A model generated the notes under the pieces. That model worked only from the letters and a program-made list of their open reading frames with translations, was not told the origin of the DNA and ran no database searches. A stretch of 59,583 nt of DNA from Magnetospirillum moscoviense (lineage in GTDB: Bacteria > Pseudomonadota > Alphaproteobacteria > Rhodospirillales > Magnetospirillaceae). The position numbers and the translations under genes are program-made. The DNA lies in assembly GCF_001650635.1 (NCBI RefSeq), contig NZ_LWQU01000075.1, forward strand, positions 1-59,583, given 5' to 3'. This document shows positions 26,194-34,229 of the stretch, one piece after another; the stretch's first letter is position 1, and each line of letters begins with the position of its first letter.

Positions 26194-27477
26194 ATGCCCA
26201 TCGAAATCCTGATGCCGGCGCTGTCGCCGACCATGACCGAAGGCACCTTGGCCCGCTGGCTGAAGGCGGAAGGCGATGCCGTCAAGTCCGGCGACGTTTT
26301 GGCCGAGATCGAAACCGACAAGGCCACCATGGAGTTCGAGGCGGTCGATGAGGGCGTGCTGGGCAAGATCGTGGTGCCCGCCGGTACCTCGGGCGTTGCC
26401 GTCAACACCCTGATCGGCGTGATCCTGGCCGAAGGCGAAAGTGCCGCCGACATCAAGGCCAAGCCCTCTCCCACCCCAGCCCTCCCTCTCCCGCAAGCGG
26501 GCGATGGAGGGAGCGCCATCCCCTCTCGCCCGCTTGCGGGAGAGGGGCAGGGGGAGAGGGCGGCCCATTCCGGCTCGCGCGTCTTCGCCAGCCCGCTGGC
26601 CAAGCGCATCGCCGCCGATGCCGGCATCGACCTGAAGGCGGTCGCAGGCTCTGGCCCCCATGGCCGCATCGTCAAGGCCGACGTCGAGAAGGCCAAGGCC
26701 GGGGGGGGGGGCAAGCCCGCCCCGACGGCTGCCGCCGCTGCCCCCGCCGCACCCAAGCCGGCGCCTGCGCCGGCCGCAGCCAATCCGTTCGAGCCGGCCT
26801 TCGAGGAAATCCCCAACTCGACCATGCGCAAGGTCATCGCCCGGCGCCTGACCGAGGCCAAGGCGACCATCCCGCATTTCTATCTGTCGATCGATTGCGA
26901 GTTGGACGCCCTGTTGAAGGTCCGGTCCGAACTGAACGGCCGGTCCGATGCCTACAAGCTGTCGGTCAACGATTTCGTCATCCGCGCCGTCGCCCTGGCC
27001 TTGAAGAAGGTGCCCGCCGCCAACGCCAGTTGGGGCGAGGACGCGATCAAGCGCTATACCGATGTCGATGTCTCGGTGGCGGTGGCCACGCCGGCCGGCC
27101 TGATCACTCCGATCATCCGCCATGCCGACCACAAGGGCCTGGCCTCGATTTCGGCCGAGATGAAGGAACTGGCCGGCAAGGCCAAGGACAACAAGCTGAA
27201 GCCCGAAGAATTCCAGGGCGGCGGCTTCACCATCTCGAACCTGGGCATGTATGGGGTCAAGGACTTCGCCGCCATCATCAACCCGCCGCAAGGAGCGATC
27301 CTGGCGGTCGGTGCCGGCGAGCAGCGCCCGGTGGTCAAGGCCGGCGCGTTGGCGATTGCGACGGTGATGACCTGCACGCTGTCGGTGGACCATCGGGTCA
27401 TCGACGGGGCGGTCGGCGCCGAGTTCCTGGCCGCCTTCAAGAAGCTGATCGAGGATCCGCTGTCGATGCTGCTTTAG
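26194..27477 (+). CDS. pdhC: Pyruvate dehydrogenase E2, dihydrolipoamide acetyltransferase
   Basis: This 427-residue E2 forms the core of the complex and moves acetyl groups to CoA. The lipoyl domain is at 1-78 (Lys43), the peripheral-subunit-binding domain at about 131-165 ([16 protein letters not shown], then [12 protein letters not shown]), and the catalytic domain at about 205-427 with the active-site histidine in DHRVIDGA. The first linker, residues about 91-122, is encoded by a palindromic repeat element. The second linker (Ala/Pro-rich) begins with an 11-base G run at 26701-26711. Both features fall in flexible regions and keep the frame. The ATG at 26194 is used; the longer upstream frame belongs to pdhB sequence. 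Confidence 0.96.
   Translation: MPIEILMPALSPTMTEGTLARWLKAEGDAVKSGDVLAEIETDKATMEFEAVDEGVLGKIVVPAGTSGVAVNTLIGVILAEGESAADIKAKPSPTPALPLPQAGDGGSAIPSRPLAGEGQGERAAHSGSRVFASPLAKRIAADAGIDLKAVAGSGPHGRIVKADVEKAKAGGGGKPAPTAAAAAPAAPKPAPAPAAANPFEPAFEEIPNSTMRKVIARRLTEAKATIPHFYLSIDCELDALLKVRSELNGRSDAYKLSVNDFVIRAVALALKKVPAANASWGEDAIKRYTDVDVSVAVATPAGLITPIIRHADHKGLASISAEMKELAGKAKDNKLKPEEFQGGGFTISNLGMYGVKDFAAIINPPQGAILAVGAGEQRPVVKAGALAIATVMTCTLSVDHRVIDGAVGAEFLAAFKKLIEDPLSMLL
26464..26560. repeat. Palindromic repeat element inside the pdhC linker
   Basis: A perfect 19-base inverted repeat, ctctcccgcaagcgggcga at 26486-26504 with its complement at 26526-26544, is flanked by further complementary CCCTCTCCC and GGGAGAGGG ends at the outer limits. 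This is the look of an intergenic REP/MITE-like element. Here it is read in frame, encoding Pro/Gly-rich residues 91-122 of E2. It lies between the lipoyl and E3-binding domains, where extra length is tolerated. Confidence 0.8.
26701..26711 (+). repeat. Homopolymeric tract of 11 G in pdhC
   Basis: Eleven consecutive G follow GGCC and encode four glycines at about residues 170-173 in the second E2 linker. A change of one base would shift the frame and remove the catalytic domain. The tract is a candidate slippage site or a sequencing-error hotspot. Confidence 0.85.
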
Positions 27478-27505
27478 GCCAGAAGGGGGAGGGAGGAGCA
27501 TCGAC

Positions 27506-28111
27506 ATGGACAAGGACGAGGTTGCTCGCATCATGCCGGGCATCCGTCAGGGTTTCGAGACCCTGAAGGAACATATGGCCGGCGGCCGCATGCACGCGGC
27601 CGAGCGGCTGTTGTTCGGCGGTTGCCTGCAATGGGGGGCTGAACTGGCCCGCATCTACGCCGCCGACGACCGGGCGGCCCTGTCGGCGCGCGATCCCTTG
27701 ACCCGGTTCTTCGTCATCCGCCTGCGCGGCATGCCCGAGCCGGCCTCGCTGGCCGATGCCCCGCCGGCCGGGCTGTTCCTGATGGCCTTCACCGCTTTCC
27801 CCTATCTCGACGCCCTGCTGGACGAATCGGCCATCGGCGAGCATCACGGCCTGGACGAGGACGGCAACCGCCTGGTTCGCCGCGTCGTTGCCGGCGAAGA
27901 TGACGGCACCACGCTGCGCGCCAGCCGCCGGGGTCCCGATTGGTGCTTCGACCTGATGCCGGTGTACCAGGCCAAGGCCGCCGCCATGGAGGCTTTCATC
28001 GAGGCCGAGTTCCAGGGCGACTTTTCCGCCTTCCTGTGGCGTTACGTCGCCGACCACGATCTGATGTTCGACATGGACCAGGCCTGGCGGCCCTTGGCGG
28101 TGGAGGCCTGA
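27506..28111 (+). CDS. Unrecognised 201-residue protein in the pdh operon
   Basis: I do not recognise this protein. It is soluble, with no signal peptide or membrane helix, mostly helical by composition, with aromatic-rich patches (LFLMAFTAFPYLDALLDE; PDWCFDLMPVYQAKAAAMEAF) and an acidic C-terminal third. Two single cysteines do not form a metal motif. It has a strong GGGAGGGAGGAG ribosome site, starts 28 bases after pdhC and ends two bases before the next small gene. Coding is supported by GC-rich third positions and operon spacing. Position suggests a pyruvate dehydrogenase accessory, assembly or regulatory role, but this is inference only. Confidence 0.75.
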   Translation: MDKDEVARIMPGIRQGFETLKEHMAGGRMHAAERLLFGGCLQWGAELARIYAADDRAALSARDPLTRFFVIRLRGMPEPASLADAPPAGLFLMAFTAFPYLDALLDESAIGEHHGLDEDGNRLVRRVVAGEDDGTTLRASRRGPDWCFDLMPVYQAKAAAMEAFIEAEFQGDFSAFLWRYVADHDLMFDMDQAWRPLAVEA

Positions 28112-28113
28112 GC

Positions 28114-28584
28114 ATGCGATTTCGTGTCCGCGACCTCGACCGTCCGTTGGCCGCCATGCCGGCCCTGCCCGAAAGCCATCCCTCGGCGGCCGAAAGCCAA
28201 TTGGTCGCCGGCCTGATCGACATGATCGGCGGCAGCGCCCTGTTCGGCGAGCAGATGCTGCTGGCCGAGGAGCAGGAACGCTGCTACCGCGCCATCGCCG
28301 ACCTTCGGCGCCTGATCGGCGAAACCGGCGAGATGCTGCCGGCCGACGCCTTGGGTGCCGACGACCTGCTGGCGATGAAGGCGGCATGCCGCAAATATCT
28401 GGATCTGGCCGAGACCTGGGACAAGAAGTCCGGCCGGCGCTTTTCCATGCCGTCCTATCGCTTCTACCAGATGCTGGGGGCCTTTCGCGAGATGATGGGC
28501 CTGCATCTGTGGCGGTTGGGCGATCTGCACGATCTGGACGTTGACGGCCGCCTGGTCGCCTTCTTCCCTGGTTCCAAGGAATAG
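28114..28584 (+). CDS. Unrecognised 156-residue protein in the pdh operon
   Basis: This second unknown gene lies between pdhC and lpdA. The protein is soluble and helix-rich (AESQLVAGLIDMIGGSALFGEQMLLAEEQERCYRAIADLRRLI near residues 27-69). A basic middle part (WDKKSGRRFSMPSYRFYQML) and a C-terminus with an aromatic-leucine helix follow. No catalytic motif is visible. The ATG at 28114 is two bases after the preceding stop, so the two unknown genes are likely translated together. It ends 18 bases before lpdA. The pair might be subunits of one accessory factor. Function cannot be assigned. Confidence 0.75.
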   Translation: MRFRVRDLDRPLAAMPALPESHPSAAESQLVAGLIDMIGGSALFGEQMLLAEEQERCYRAIADLRRLIGETGEMLPADALGADDLLAMKAACRKYLDLAETWDKKSGRRFSMPSYRFYQMLGAFREMMGLHLWRLGDLHDLDVDGRLVAFFPGSKE

Positions 28585-28602
28585 GTTTTCTCGGAGGCTT
28601 CA

Positions 28603-29997
28603 ATGTCTGACAACAACTTCGACGTGGTGGTGATCGGCGGCGGTCCCGGCGGCTATGTGGCGGCGATCCGCGCCGCCCAGCTGGGGATGAAGACCGGTCT
28701 GGTCGAGCGCGAGCATCTGGGCGGCATCTGTCTCAATTGGGGCTGCATCCCGACCAAGGCCTTGCTGCGCTCGGCCGACATCTTCCGCACCATGAAGCAC
28801 GCCGAATCCTACGGTTTGGCCGCGCCCGGCGCCTCGTTCGACCTGGCCAAGATCGTGGCCCGCTCGCGCGGTGTGTCGAAGCAGCTGAATGCCGGCGTCA
28901 AGGGCCTGCTGAAGAAGAACAAGGTCACGGTGTTCGACGGCCACGGCAAGCTGGCGGGCAAGGGCAAGGTCGCCGTCGAGGGCGCCAATCCGGCCACGCT
29001 TTCGGCCAAGCACATCATCCTGGCCACCGGTGCCCGCGCCCGCGTGCTGCCCGGCCTGGAGCCCGACCAGGATTCGGTGTGGACCTACAAGGAAGCCCTG
29101 GTGCCCCAGACCATGCCCAAGCGGCTGTTGGTCATCGGCTCGGGCGCCATCGGCATCGAGTTCGCCAGCTTCTTCAACGCGCTGGGTTCCGAGGTCACGG
29201 TGGTCGAGATGATGGACCGCGTGCTGCCGGTGGAGGACGAGGAAATCTCCGCCTTCGCCCGCAAATCCTTCGAGAAGCAGGGCATGCGCATCCTGACCGG
29301 CGCCACCGTCAAGGGCGTGAAGAAGGCGGCGGGCACGGTGACGGTGCAGGTCGAAGCCGCCGGCAAGCTTGAAGACATCGTCGTCGACCGGGTGATTTCC
29401 GCCGTCGGCATCGTCGCCAATATCGAGAATATCGGCCTGGAAGGCACCAAGATCAAAGTCGAGAAGGGCCATGTGGTCACCGACCAGTGGTGCGCCACCG
29501 ACGAGCCCGGCGTTTACGCCATCGGCGACCTGACCGCCCCGCCATGGCTGGCGCACAAGGCCAGCCACGAGGCGGTGATCTGCATCGAAAAGATCGCCGG
29601 CCTTCGGGATGTGCATCCGCTGGAAATGATGAAGATTCCCGGCTGCACCTATTGCCATCCCCAGGTGGCCAGCGTCGGCATGACCGAGAAGAAGGCCAAG
29701 GATAAGGGCTATCAAGTCAAGGTCGGCCGCTTCCCGTTCATCGGCAACGGCAAGGCCATCGCCCTGGGCGAGACCGAGGGGATGATCAAGACGGTGTTCG
29801 ACGCGCGTACCGGCGAGCTTTTGGGCGCCCACATGATCGGCGCCGAGGTCACCGAGATGATCCAGGGCTATACCGTGGCCAAGACCCTGGAAACCACCGA
29901 GGCCGAGCTGATGCACACCGTCTTCCCGCATCCGACTCTGTCGGAAATGATGCACGAGGCGGTCCTGGACGCCTACGGCCGGGCGATCCATATCTAG
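28603..29997 (+). CDS. lpdA: Dihydrolipoyl dehydrogenase (E3)
   Basis: This 464-residue flavoprotein disulfide reductase reoxidises dihydrolipoamide using FAD and NAD+. It has the FAD motif VVIGGGPGGYVAAIRAAQ near residues 8-25, the redox-active disulfide in GGICLNWGCIPTKALL near 41-56, the NAD motif LVIGSGAIGIEFASF near 178-192 and the catalytic His-Glu pair in FPHPTLSEMMHEA near 443-455. No lipoyl domain is fused. It closes the pdh operon. A palindromic repeat region follows, but no clean T-run terminator. Confidence 0.95.
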   Translation: MSDNNFDVVVIGGGPGGYVAAIRAAQLGMKTGLVEREHLGGICLNWGCIPTKALLRSADIFRTMKHAESYGLAAPGASFDLAKIVARSRGVSKQLNAGVKGLLKKNKVTVFDGHGKLAGKGKVAVEGANPATLSAKHIILATGARARVLPGLEPDQDSVWTYKEALVPQTMPKRLLVIGSGAIGIEFASFFNALGSEVTVVEMMDRVLPVEDEEISAFARKSFEKQGMRILTGATVKGVKKAAGTVTVQVEAAGKLEDIVVDRVISAVGIVANIENIGLEGTKIKVEKGHVVTDQWCATDEPGVYAIGDLTAPPWLAHKASHEAVICIEKIAGLRDVHPLEMMKIPGCTYCHPQVASVGMTEKKAKDKGYQVKVGRFPFIGNGKAIALGETEGMIKTVFDARTGELLGAHMIGAEVTEMIQGYTVAKTLETTEAELMHTVFPHPTLSEMMHEAVLDAYGRAIHI

Positions 29998-30014
29998 GGG
30001 CAGATGCCCGCATT

Positions 30015-30125
30015 CGTCATGCCCGCGCTTGACGCGGGCATCCACGCGGGGCCGCCTATTTCATTGTTTCAAATGAGTTTTGCACCCCAACGCGTGGACC
30101 CTCGGGTCAAGCCCGAGGGTGACGG
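30015..30125. repeat. Pair of oppositely oriented palindromic REP-like units
   Basis: Unit one (30015-30047) carries the hairpin GCCCGCG-CTTGA-CGCGGGC with CGTCAT before and CATCCACG after. Unit two (30092-30125) carries CCCTCGG-GTCAAG-CCCGAGGG in the reverse orientation with CGTGGA and GTGACG ends. Together they form a composite REP-like element in the lpdA-lipA gap. A third hairpin, AACGGGGC at 30133-30140 with GCCCCGTT at 30146-30153, follows. These could stabilise or terminate the pdh message. Confidence 0.75.
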
Positions 30126-30230
30126 AAAAGGGAACGGGGCCTCGCGCCCCGTTCAATCACACGCCAGACGTTCAACGCCTGGGGCGAGATTTTCTTGACC
30201 GCCACCCCCTTGCGGGACCATATCCAAGCC

Positions 30231-31172
30231 ATGACCGACAAACCCGTTCTTCGCCATCCGGAAAAGGCCAGGAAGCCGGATAACCCTTCGCCCCGAAAGC
30301 CTGAGTGGATTCGCGTCAAGGCGCCGACCTCGGCCGAGGCCGCCGAGGTGCGCCGCCTGATGCGCGACAAGAATCTGCATACGGTGTGCGAAGAAGCGGC
30401 TTGCCCGAATATCGGCGAGTGCTGGAAGCATCGCCACGCCACCTTCATGATCCTGGGCGACACCTGCACCCGGGCCTGCGCGTTTTGCAACGTCAAGACC
30501 GGCAACCCCAAGGGCGCCCTTGATCTGCTGGAGCCCGAGAACCTCGCCGACAGCGTGCGATCCATGGGCTTGAAGCATGTGGTGATCACCTCGGTCGACC
30601 GCGACGATCTGGATGACGGTGGCGCCGGCCAGTTCGTCGCCTGCATCGAACGCATCCGCGCCACCAGCCCGGACTGCACCATCGAGGTGCTGACGCCGGA
30701 TTTCCGCGACAAGAAGGGCGCCATCGATCGCGTCGCCGCCGCCCGGCCCGACGTGTTCAACCACAATCTGGAAACGGTGCCGCGCCTTTATCCCGGCATC
30801 CGCCCGGGGGCGCGCTATTTCGACTCGCTGCGCCTGCTGCAGCGGGTCAAGGAAGTCGAGCCTTCCTGCTTCACCAAGTCCGGCATCATGGTCGGTCTGG
30901 GCGAGACCCGGGCCGAGGTGTTGCAGGTGATGGACGACATGCGCTCGGCCGGCATCGATTTCATTACCATCGGCCAGTATCTGCAGCCGACCCTGAAGCA
31001 TGTCGCCGTCGATCGCTTCGTCACCCCCGACGAGTTCGAGGATTTCAAGAAGGTGGCCCGTTCCAAGGGCTTCTTGATGGTGTCGGCCTCGCCACTGACC
31101 CGCTCGTCGCACCACGCCGATCGCGATTTCGCCGAGTTGAAGGCCGCCCGCGCCGCCTTGATGGCCGGCTAG
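30231..31172 (+). CDS. lipA: Lipoyl synthase (LipA)
   Basis: This 313-residue radical-SAM enzyme inserts two sulfurs into the octanoyl group on lipoyl domains. The auxiliary cluster motif is [12 protein letters not shown] near residues 55-66. The SAM cluster motif [10 protein letters not shown] (CxxxCxxC) is near 81-90, and the C-terminal RSSHHAD loop carries the serine ligand of the auxiliary cluster. It directly serves PdhB and PdhC encoded upstream. The ATG at 30231 is preferred to an in-frame TTG at 30195. The preceding gap holds repeats, so lipA may have its own promoter. Confidence 0.96.
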   Translation: MTDKPVLRHPEKARKPDNPSPRKPEWIRVKAPTSAEAAEVRRLMRDKNLHTVCEEAACPNIGECWKHRHATFMILGDTCTRACAFCNVKTGNPKGALDLLEPENLADSVRSMGLKHVVITSVDRDDLDDGGAGQFVACIERIRATSPDCTIEVLTPDFRDKKGAIDRVAAARPDVFNHNLETVPRLYPGIRPGARYFDSLRLLQRVKEVEPSCFTKSGIMVGLGETRAEVLQVMDDMRSAGIDFITIGQYLQPTLKHVAVDRFVTPDEFEDFKKVARSKGFLMVSASPLTRSSHHADRDFAELKAARAALMAG

Positions 31173-31181
31173 GGGACGAGT

Positions 31182-31637
31182 GTGCCGACCCACGCCGAAA
31201 AGCGCGAGATGCCGCACAGCCCCGAACAATTGTTCGGGCTGGTCGCCGACGTCGAACGTTACCCGGAATTCCTGCCGTGGTGCGTCGGCGCCCGCATCAG
31301 GAAGCGAGACGGCAACGTCTTCTTCGCCGATCTGGTGATCGGCTTCAAGCTGATCCGCGAGCGTTATACCTCGAAGGTTAACTTGGACCCGGTTAATCGC
31401 CGCATCGACGTCACCTATACCGAGGGGCCGTTCCAGCGCCTCAACAATCATTGGATCTTCGAGCCGACCGAGGATGGCGGCACGCGGATCGATTTCTACG
31501 TCGATTTCGAGTTCCGCTCGAAGCTGTTGCAGAAGATGATCGGGGCGCTGTTCAACGAGGCGGTCAAGCTGATGGTGGCGTCGTTCGAAAAGCGCGCCCG
31601 CCAGCTATACGGCCCCGACAGCCGGTGTCGCTCGTGA
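31182..31637 (+). CDS. Coq10/RatA-like START-domain protein
   Basis: This 151-residue SRPBCC/START-fold protein has the conserved MPHSPEQLFGLVADVERYPEFLPWC opening, a YTSKV beta strand and a FEFRSKLLQKMIGALF helix. Coq10 family members bind ubiquinone or polyprenyl lipids and aid respiration; the RatA toxin name comes from E. coli and need not apply. The start is a GTG at 31182, 10 bases after lipA, so the two are co-transcribed. The last residues (SRCRS) are encoded inside a short inserted-looking element that supplies the stop codon. Without it the frame would run about ten codons further. Confidence 0.88.
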   Translation: MPTHAEKREMPHSPEQLFGLVADVERYPEFLPWCVGARIRKRDGNVFFADLVIGFKLIRERYTSKVNLDPVNRRIDVTYTEGPFQRLNNHWIFEPTEDGGTRIDFYVDFEFRSKLLQKMIGALFNEAVKLMVASFEKRARQLYGPDSRCRS

Positions 31638-31691
31638 AAAAGTACACCGAGGCGAAGCCGAGGGACTTTTTCACGAAACCCCGACAGCCGG
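31613..31691. mobile_element. Small hairpin element flanked by 13-base direct repeats
   Basis: CCCCGACAGCCGG occurs at 31613-31625 and again at 31679-31691. Between them lies an 11-base perfect inverted repeat, CGTGAAAAAGT at 31633-31643 and ACTTTTTCACG at 31665-31675, with a short inner GGC/GCC stem. The A-run pairs with the T-run, the form of a bidirectional terminator between the convergent ratA-like and EAL genes. Direct repeats around a palindrome suggest a small inserted element (66 bases including one repeat). It contributes the stop codon of each gene. Confidence 0.6.
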
Positions 31692-34013
31692 CAACCCGCC
31701 GGGCAGGCGGCCCAGCCTTAGGCAGTCGGCGAAGCCTGCCGGATCGACCGGACGGGCGAAATGATAGCCCTGGATCAGGTCGCAGCCGATGGCATTCAGG
31801 CAGGCCAGCTGCGCCGCCGTTTCGACCCCTTCGGCGACCACCGTCAGCTTCAAGGAATGGCTGAGCGCCACGATGGCGGCGACGATCTCGCTTGAGGCCG
31901 GGTTGACGTCGATGTCGTGGACGAACGAGCGGTCGATCTTCAAGGTATCGACCGGGAATTTCTTCAGATAGGACAGCGACGAATAGCCGGTGCCGAAATC
32001 GTCGATGGCCACCGAGAAGCCCGCCCGGTGCAGGGCCTCCAGGGTGGCGATGGCGCGCTCGGCGTGGCTCATCACCGCACTTTCGGTCACTTCCAGTTCC
32101 AACAGGAACGGATCGACGCCGTATTCGCCGACCATGGCCTGGATGCGTTCGGCCAGGTCGGCCTGGTGCAGCTGGTGGGCCGACAGGTTGACGGCGATCT
32201 TGACCGGGGCCAGGCCGTCTTGCTTCCACTGGACCATCTGGCGGCAGACCTGTTGCAAGACCCAGGCCCCGATGGTCAAGATCAGGCCGTTTTCCTCGGC
32301 GATGGGGATGAACTGGGTCGGCGGCACCCGCCCGAACACCGGATGGGTCCAGCGCAGCAACGCCTCGGCCCCGGTGATGGTGCCGCAACTCTTGGCCTTG
32401 GCCTGGTAATGGACCTCGAGCTGGCCGCGCTCGATGGCGCGGCGCAGTTCGGTCTCGATCCCTAGGCGCTCGACCGAGTGGGCGTGCATTTCCGGGGTGT
32501 AGAACTGGTAAAGCCGTTCCGCCCCTTCCTTCGAGCGGTTCATGGCGGTTTCCGCCTTGCGCACCAGATCGTCGGGCTCGTTGCCGTCGGCCGGGGCCAG
32601 GGTGATGCCGAAGGCGGCGGAAACGAATATTTCCTGGCCAGACGCCTCGAAGGCGGTGTCGAACGACGCCCGCAGCCGGCCCAGCACCGGATGGATGTCG
32701 TGGATTGCGTCCAGGTCCGACAGCAGGCAGCAGAAGGTGTCGCCGCGCAGGCGGGCGATGGTGTCCTCGGTGCGAAGTGCTGCGCCCAGCCGGTCGGCGA
32801 CGGCGCGCAGGACCAGGTCGCCGGTCTGGTGACCCAGGGTTTCGTTGATCTGCTTGAAGCGGTCCAACCCGATCATCACCAGGGCGGTCAGGGTGCCGGC
32901 CCGGGGGGCGCGTTCCAGCGCCTGGGTCAGGCGGTCGGTGAACAGGTGGCGGTTGGGCAGGGCGGTGACCGGGTCGATATAGGTCAGGGTGCGGATGGTC
33001 TCTTCCGCCTGCTTGTTGCGCGAGATGTCGGAAAACACCCCGACATAGCGGGTGATCTGGCCGGACTCGTCGGCGATGGCGCGAATCGACAGCCATTCGG
33101 GATAGGCTTCGCCATTCTTGCGGCGGTTCCAGATCTCGCCTTCCCACTCGCCCTGTTCGCGGATGGCGCCCCACATCGCCTTATAGAATTCCGGGCCTTG
33201 CAGGCCCGACTTCAACAGGCGGGCATTGGCGCCCAGGACTTCGTCGCGGTCGTAGCCGGAAATGGTGCAAAAAGCGTGGTTGACCCACAGCATGGTGCCG
33301 CGGCGGTCGGTGACCATCACGCCTTCCTTGGTGCATTCCAGCACTTTCTCGGCCACGTACAGGCGGGTGGCGGCCTTCTTGCGGGCGGTGATGTCGTGGA
33401 ACAGCACGACGAAACCGCGCTCGGCATCTTGTTCCATTTCAGACAGCGACAATTCGGCCGGGAAGGCGGTTCCGTCCTGGCGCCTGGCCACCACCTCAAG
33501 GCGGCCATTGAGGAAGCCCGAGGTGGCGTCCGAATTGTGGGCGCGCAGGCGTTCGCGCAATTGGTCGCCATGCGGGGCGGCCAGCAATCCTTCCAGCGGT
33601 TCGCCGATGGCGTTGGCCGGCGGATAGCCGAACAGGCGCGAGAAAGCGGGGTTGACGTGGCGGATGATGCCGGCCGAATCGGTCAGGGCCAGTCCGTCGC
33701 CCAGGGTCACCATCATGGTGTCCAGGCTGGTGGCGGCCGAACGCTGCAGGCGCCGCGCCCGCGAGGCCGCCAGATTGTCGCCCCGTAGCATCAGGTGCTT
33801 GAGCAGAAGGAACATGAAGGCGGCCGACGCGACCAGCCAGCCGCTGGCCGCCACGGGCACAGGCTCGGCAAACACCGCCATCCCACCCAGGCCGGCAAGC
33901 AGATATAGCGAAGAAATCACGGCCGGCATGCGTGCCGGTTCCGAAATGGCGCTGATCAAACGGGCGCTTCTGCCCGGTGGTGGCGGTGACACGATAGACA
34001 AACCTTCCGGCAT
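31671..34013 (-). CDS. Membrane PAS-PAS-GGDEF-EAL cyclic-di-GMP phosphodiesterase
   Basis: This protein of about 780 residues has one or two N-terminal hydrophobic helices (VISSLYLLAGLGGMAVFA and ASGWLVASAAFMFLLL), two PAS domains (about residues 95-340), a GGDEF domain and a C-terminal EAL domain. The GGDEF signature is degenerate (RGDTF), so cyclase activity is unlikely. The EAL domain keeps its motifs: GAEALLRW, NLSAHQL, DDFGTGYSSL, KIDRSFV and VAEGVET. A cyclic-di-GMP phosphodiesterase controlled by PAS input, and perhaps by GTP binding to the dead GGDEF, is likely. The start is placed at the ATG at 34013; an upstream ATG at 34115 is also in frame. Confidence 0.9.
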   Translation of the reverse strand: MPEGLSIVSPPPPGRSARLISAISEPARMPAVISSLYLLAGLGGMAVFAEPVPVAASGWLVASAAFMFLLLKHLMLRGDNLAASRARRLQRSAATSLDTMMVTLGDGLALTDSAGIIRHVNPAFSRLFGYPPANAIGEPLEGLLAAPHGDQLRERLRAHNSDATSGFLNGRLEVVARRQDGTAFPAELSLSEMEQDAERGFVVLFHDITARKKAATRLYVAEKVLECTKEGVMVTDRRGTMLWVNHAFCTISGYDRDEVLGANARLLKSGLQGPEFYKAMWGAIREQGEWEGEIWNRRKNGEAYPEWLSIRAIADESGQITRYVGVFSDISRNKQAEETIRTLTYIDPVTALPNRHLFTDRLTQALERAPRAGTLTALVMIGLDRFKQINETLGHQTGDLVLRAVADRLGAALRTEDTIARLRGDTFCCLLSDLDAIHDIHPVLGRLRASFDTAFEASGQEIFVSAAFGITLAPADGNEPDDLVRKAETAMNRSKEGAERLYQFYTPEMHAHSVERLGIETELRRAIERGQLEVHYQAKAKSCGTITGAEALLRWTHPVFGRVPPTQFIPIAEENGLILTIGAWVLQQVCRQMVQWKQDGLAPVKIAVNLSAHQLHQADLAERIQAMVGEYGVDPFLLELEVTESAVMSHAERAIATLEALHRAGFSVAIDDFGTGYSSLSYLKKFPVDTLKIDRSFVHDIDVNPASSEIVAAIVALSHSLKLTVVAEGVETAAQLACLNAIGCDLIQGYHFARPVDPAGFADCLRLGRLPGGLPAVGVS

Positions 34014-34229
34014 CGACCATGCTCCCCCGCATGGATTGCCCGACCCGTTTCTAAGATAAGGTGTGCACAGCTCTGTCCACAAGCCTTTAGCTCGGGAATG
34101 ACTTGTTTTTACCAAGGCATGAGGATGAAAGTGGCGTCTAGACTACATCCTTAGGGTCATTCGTCACGTTCTTTCGTGGTGGTATAACAAGATCGTTGGG
34201 TTGTTTGTCTCCTCTCGTCGAAAGGTTCG

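Noticed and set aside
30133-30153. Rho-independent terminator after lpdA
   Set aside because: The hairpin is strong, but no T-run follows it on the plus strand; it was kept only as part of the repeat region.
31182-31637. Toxin of a type II toxin-antitoxin system (RatA)
   Set aside because: No antitoxin partner (RatB-like) adjoins it. The protein reads as a Coq10-type START protein next to lipA, so a toxin role is not supported.
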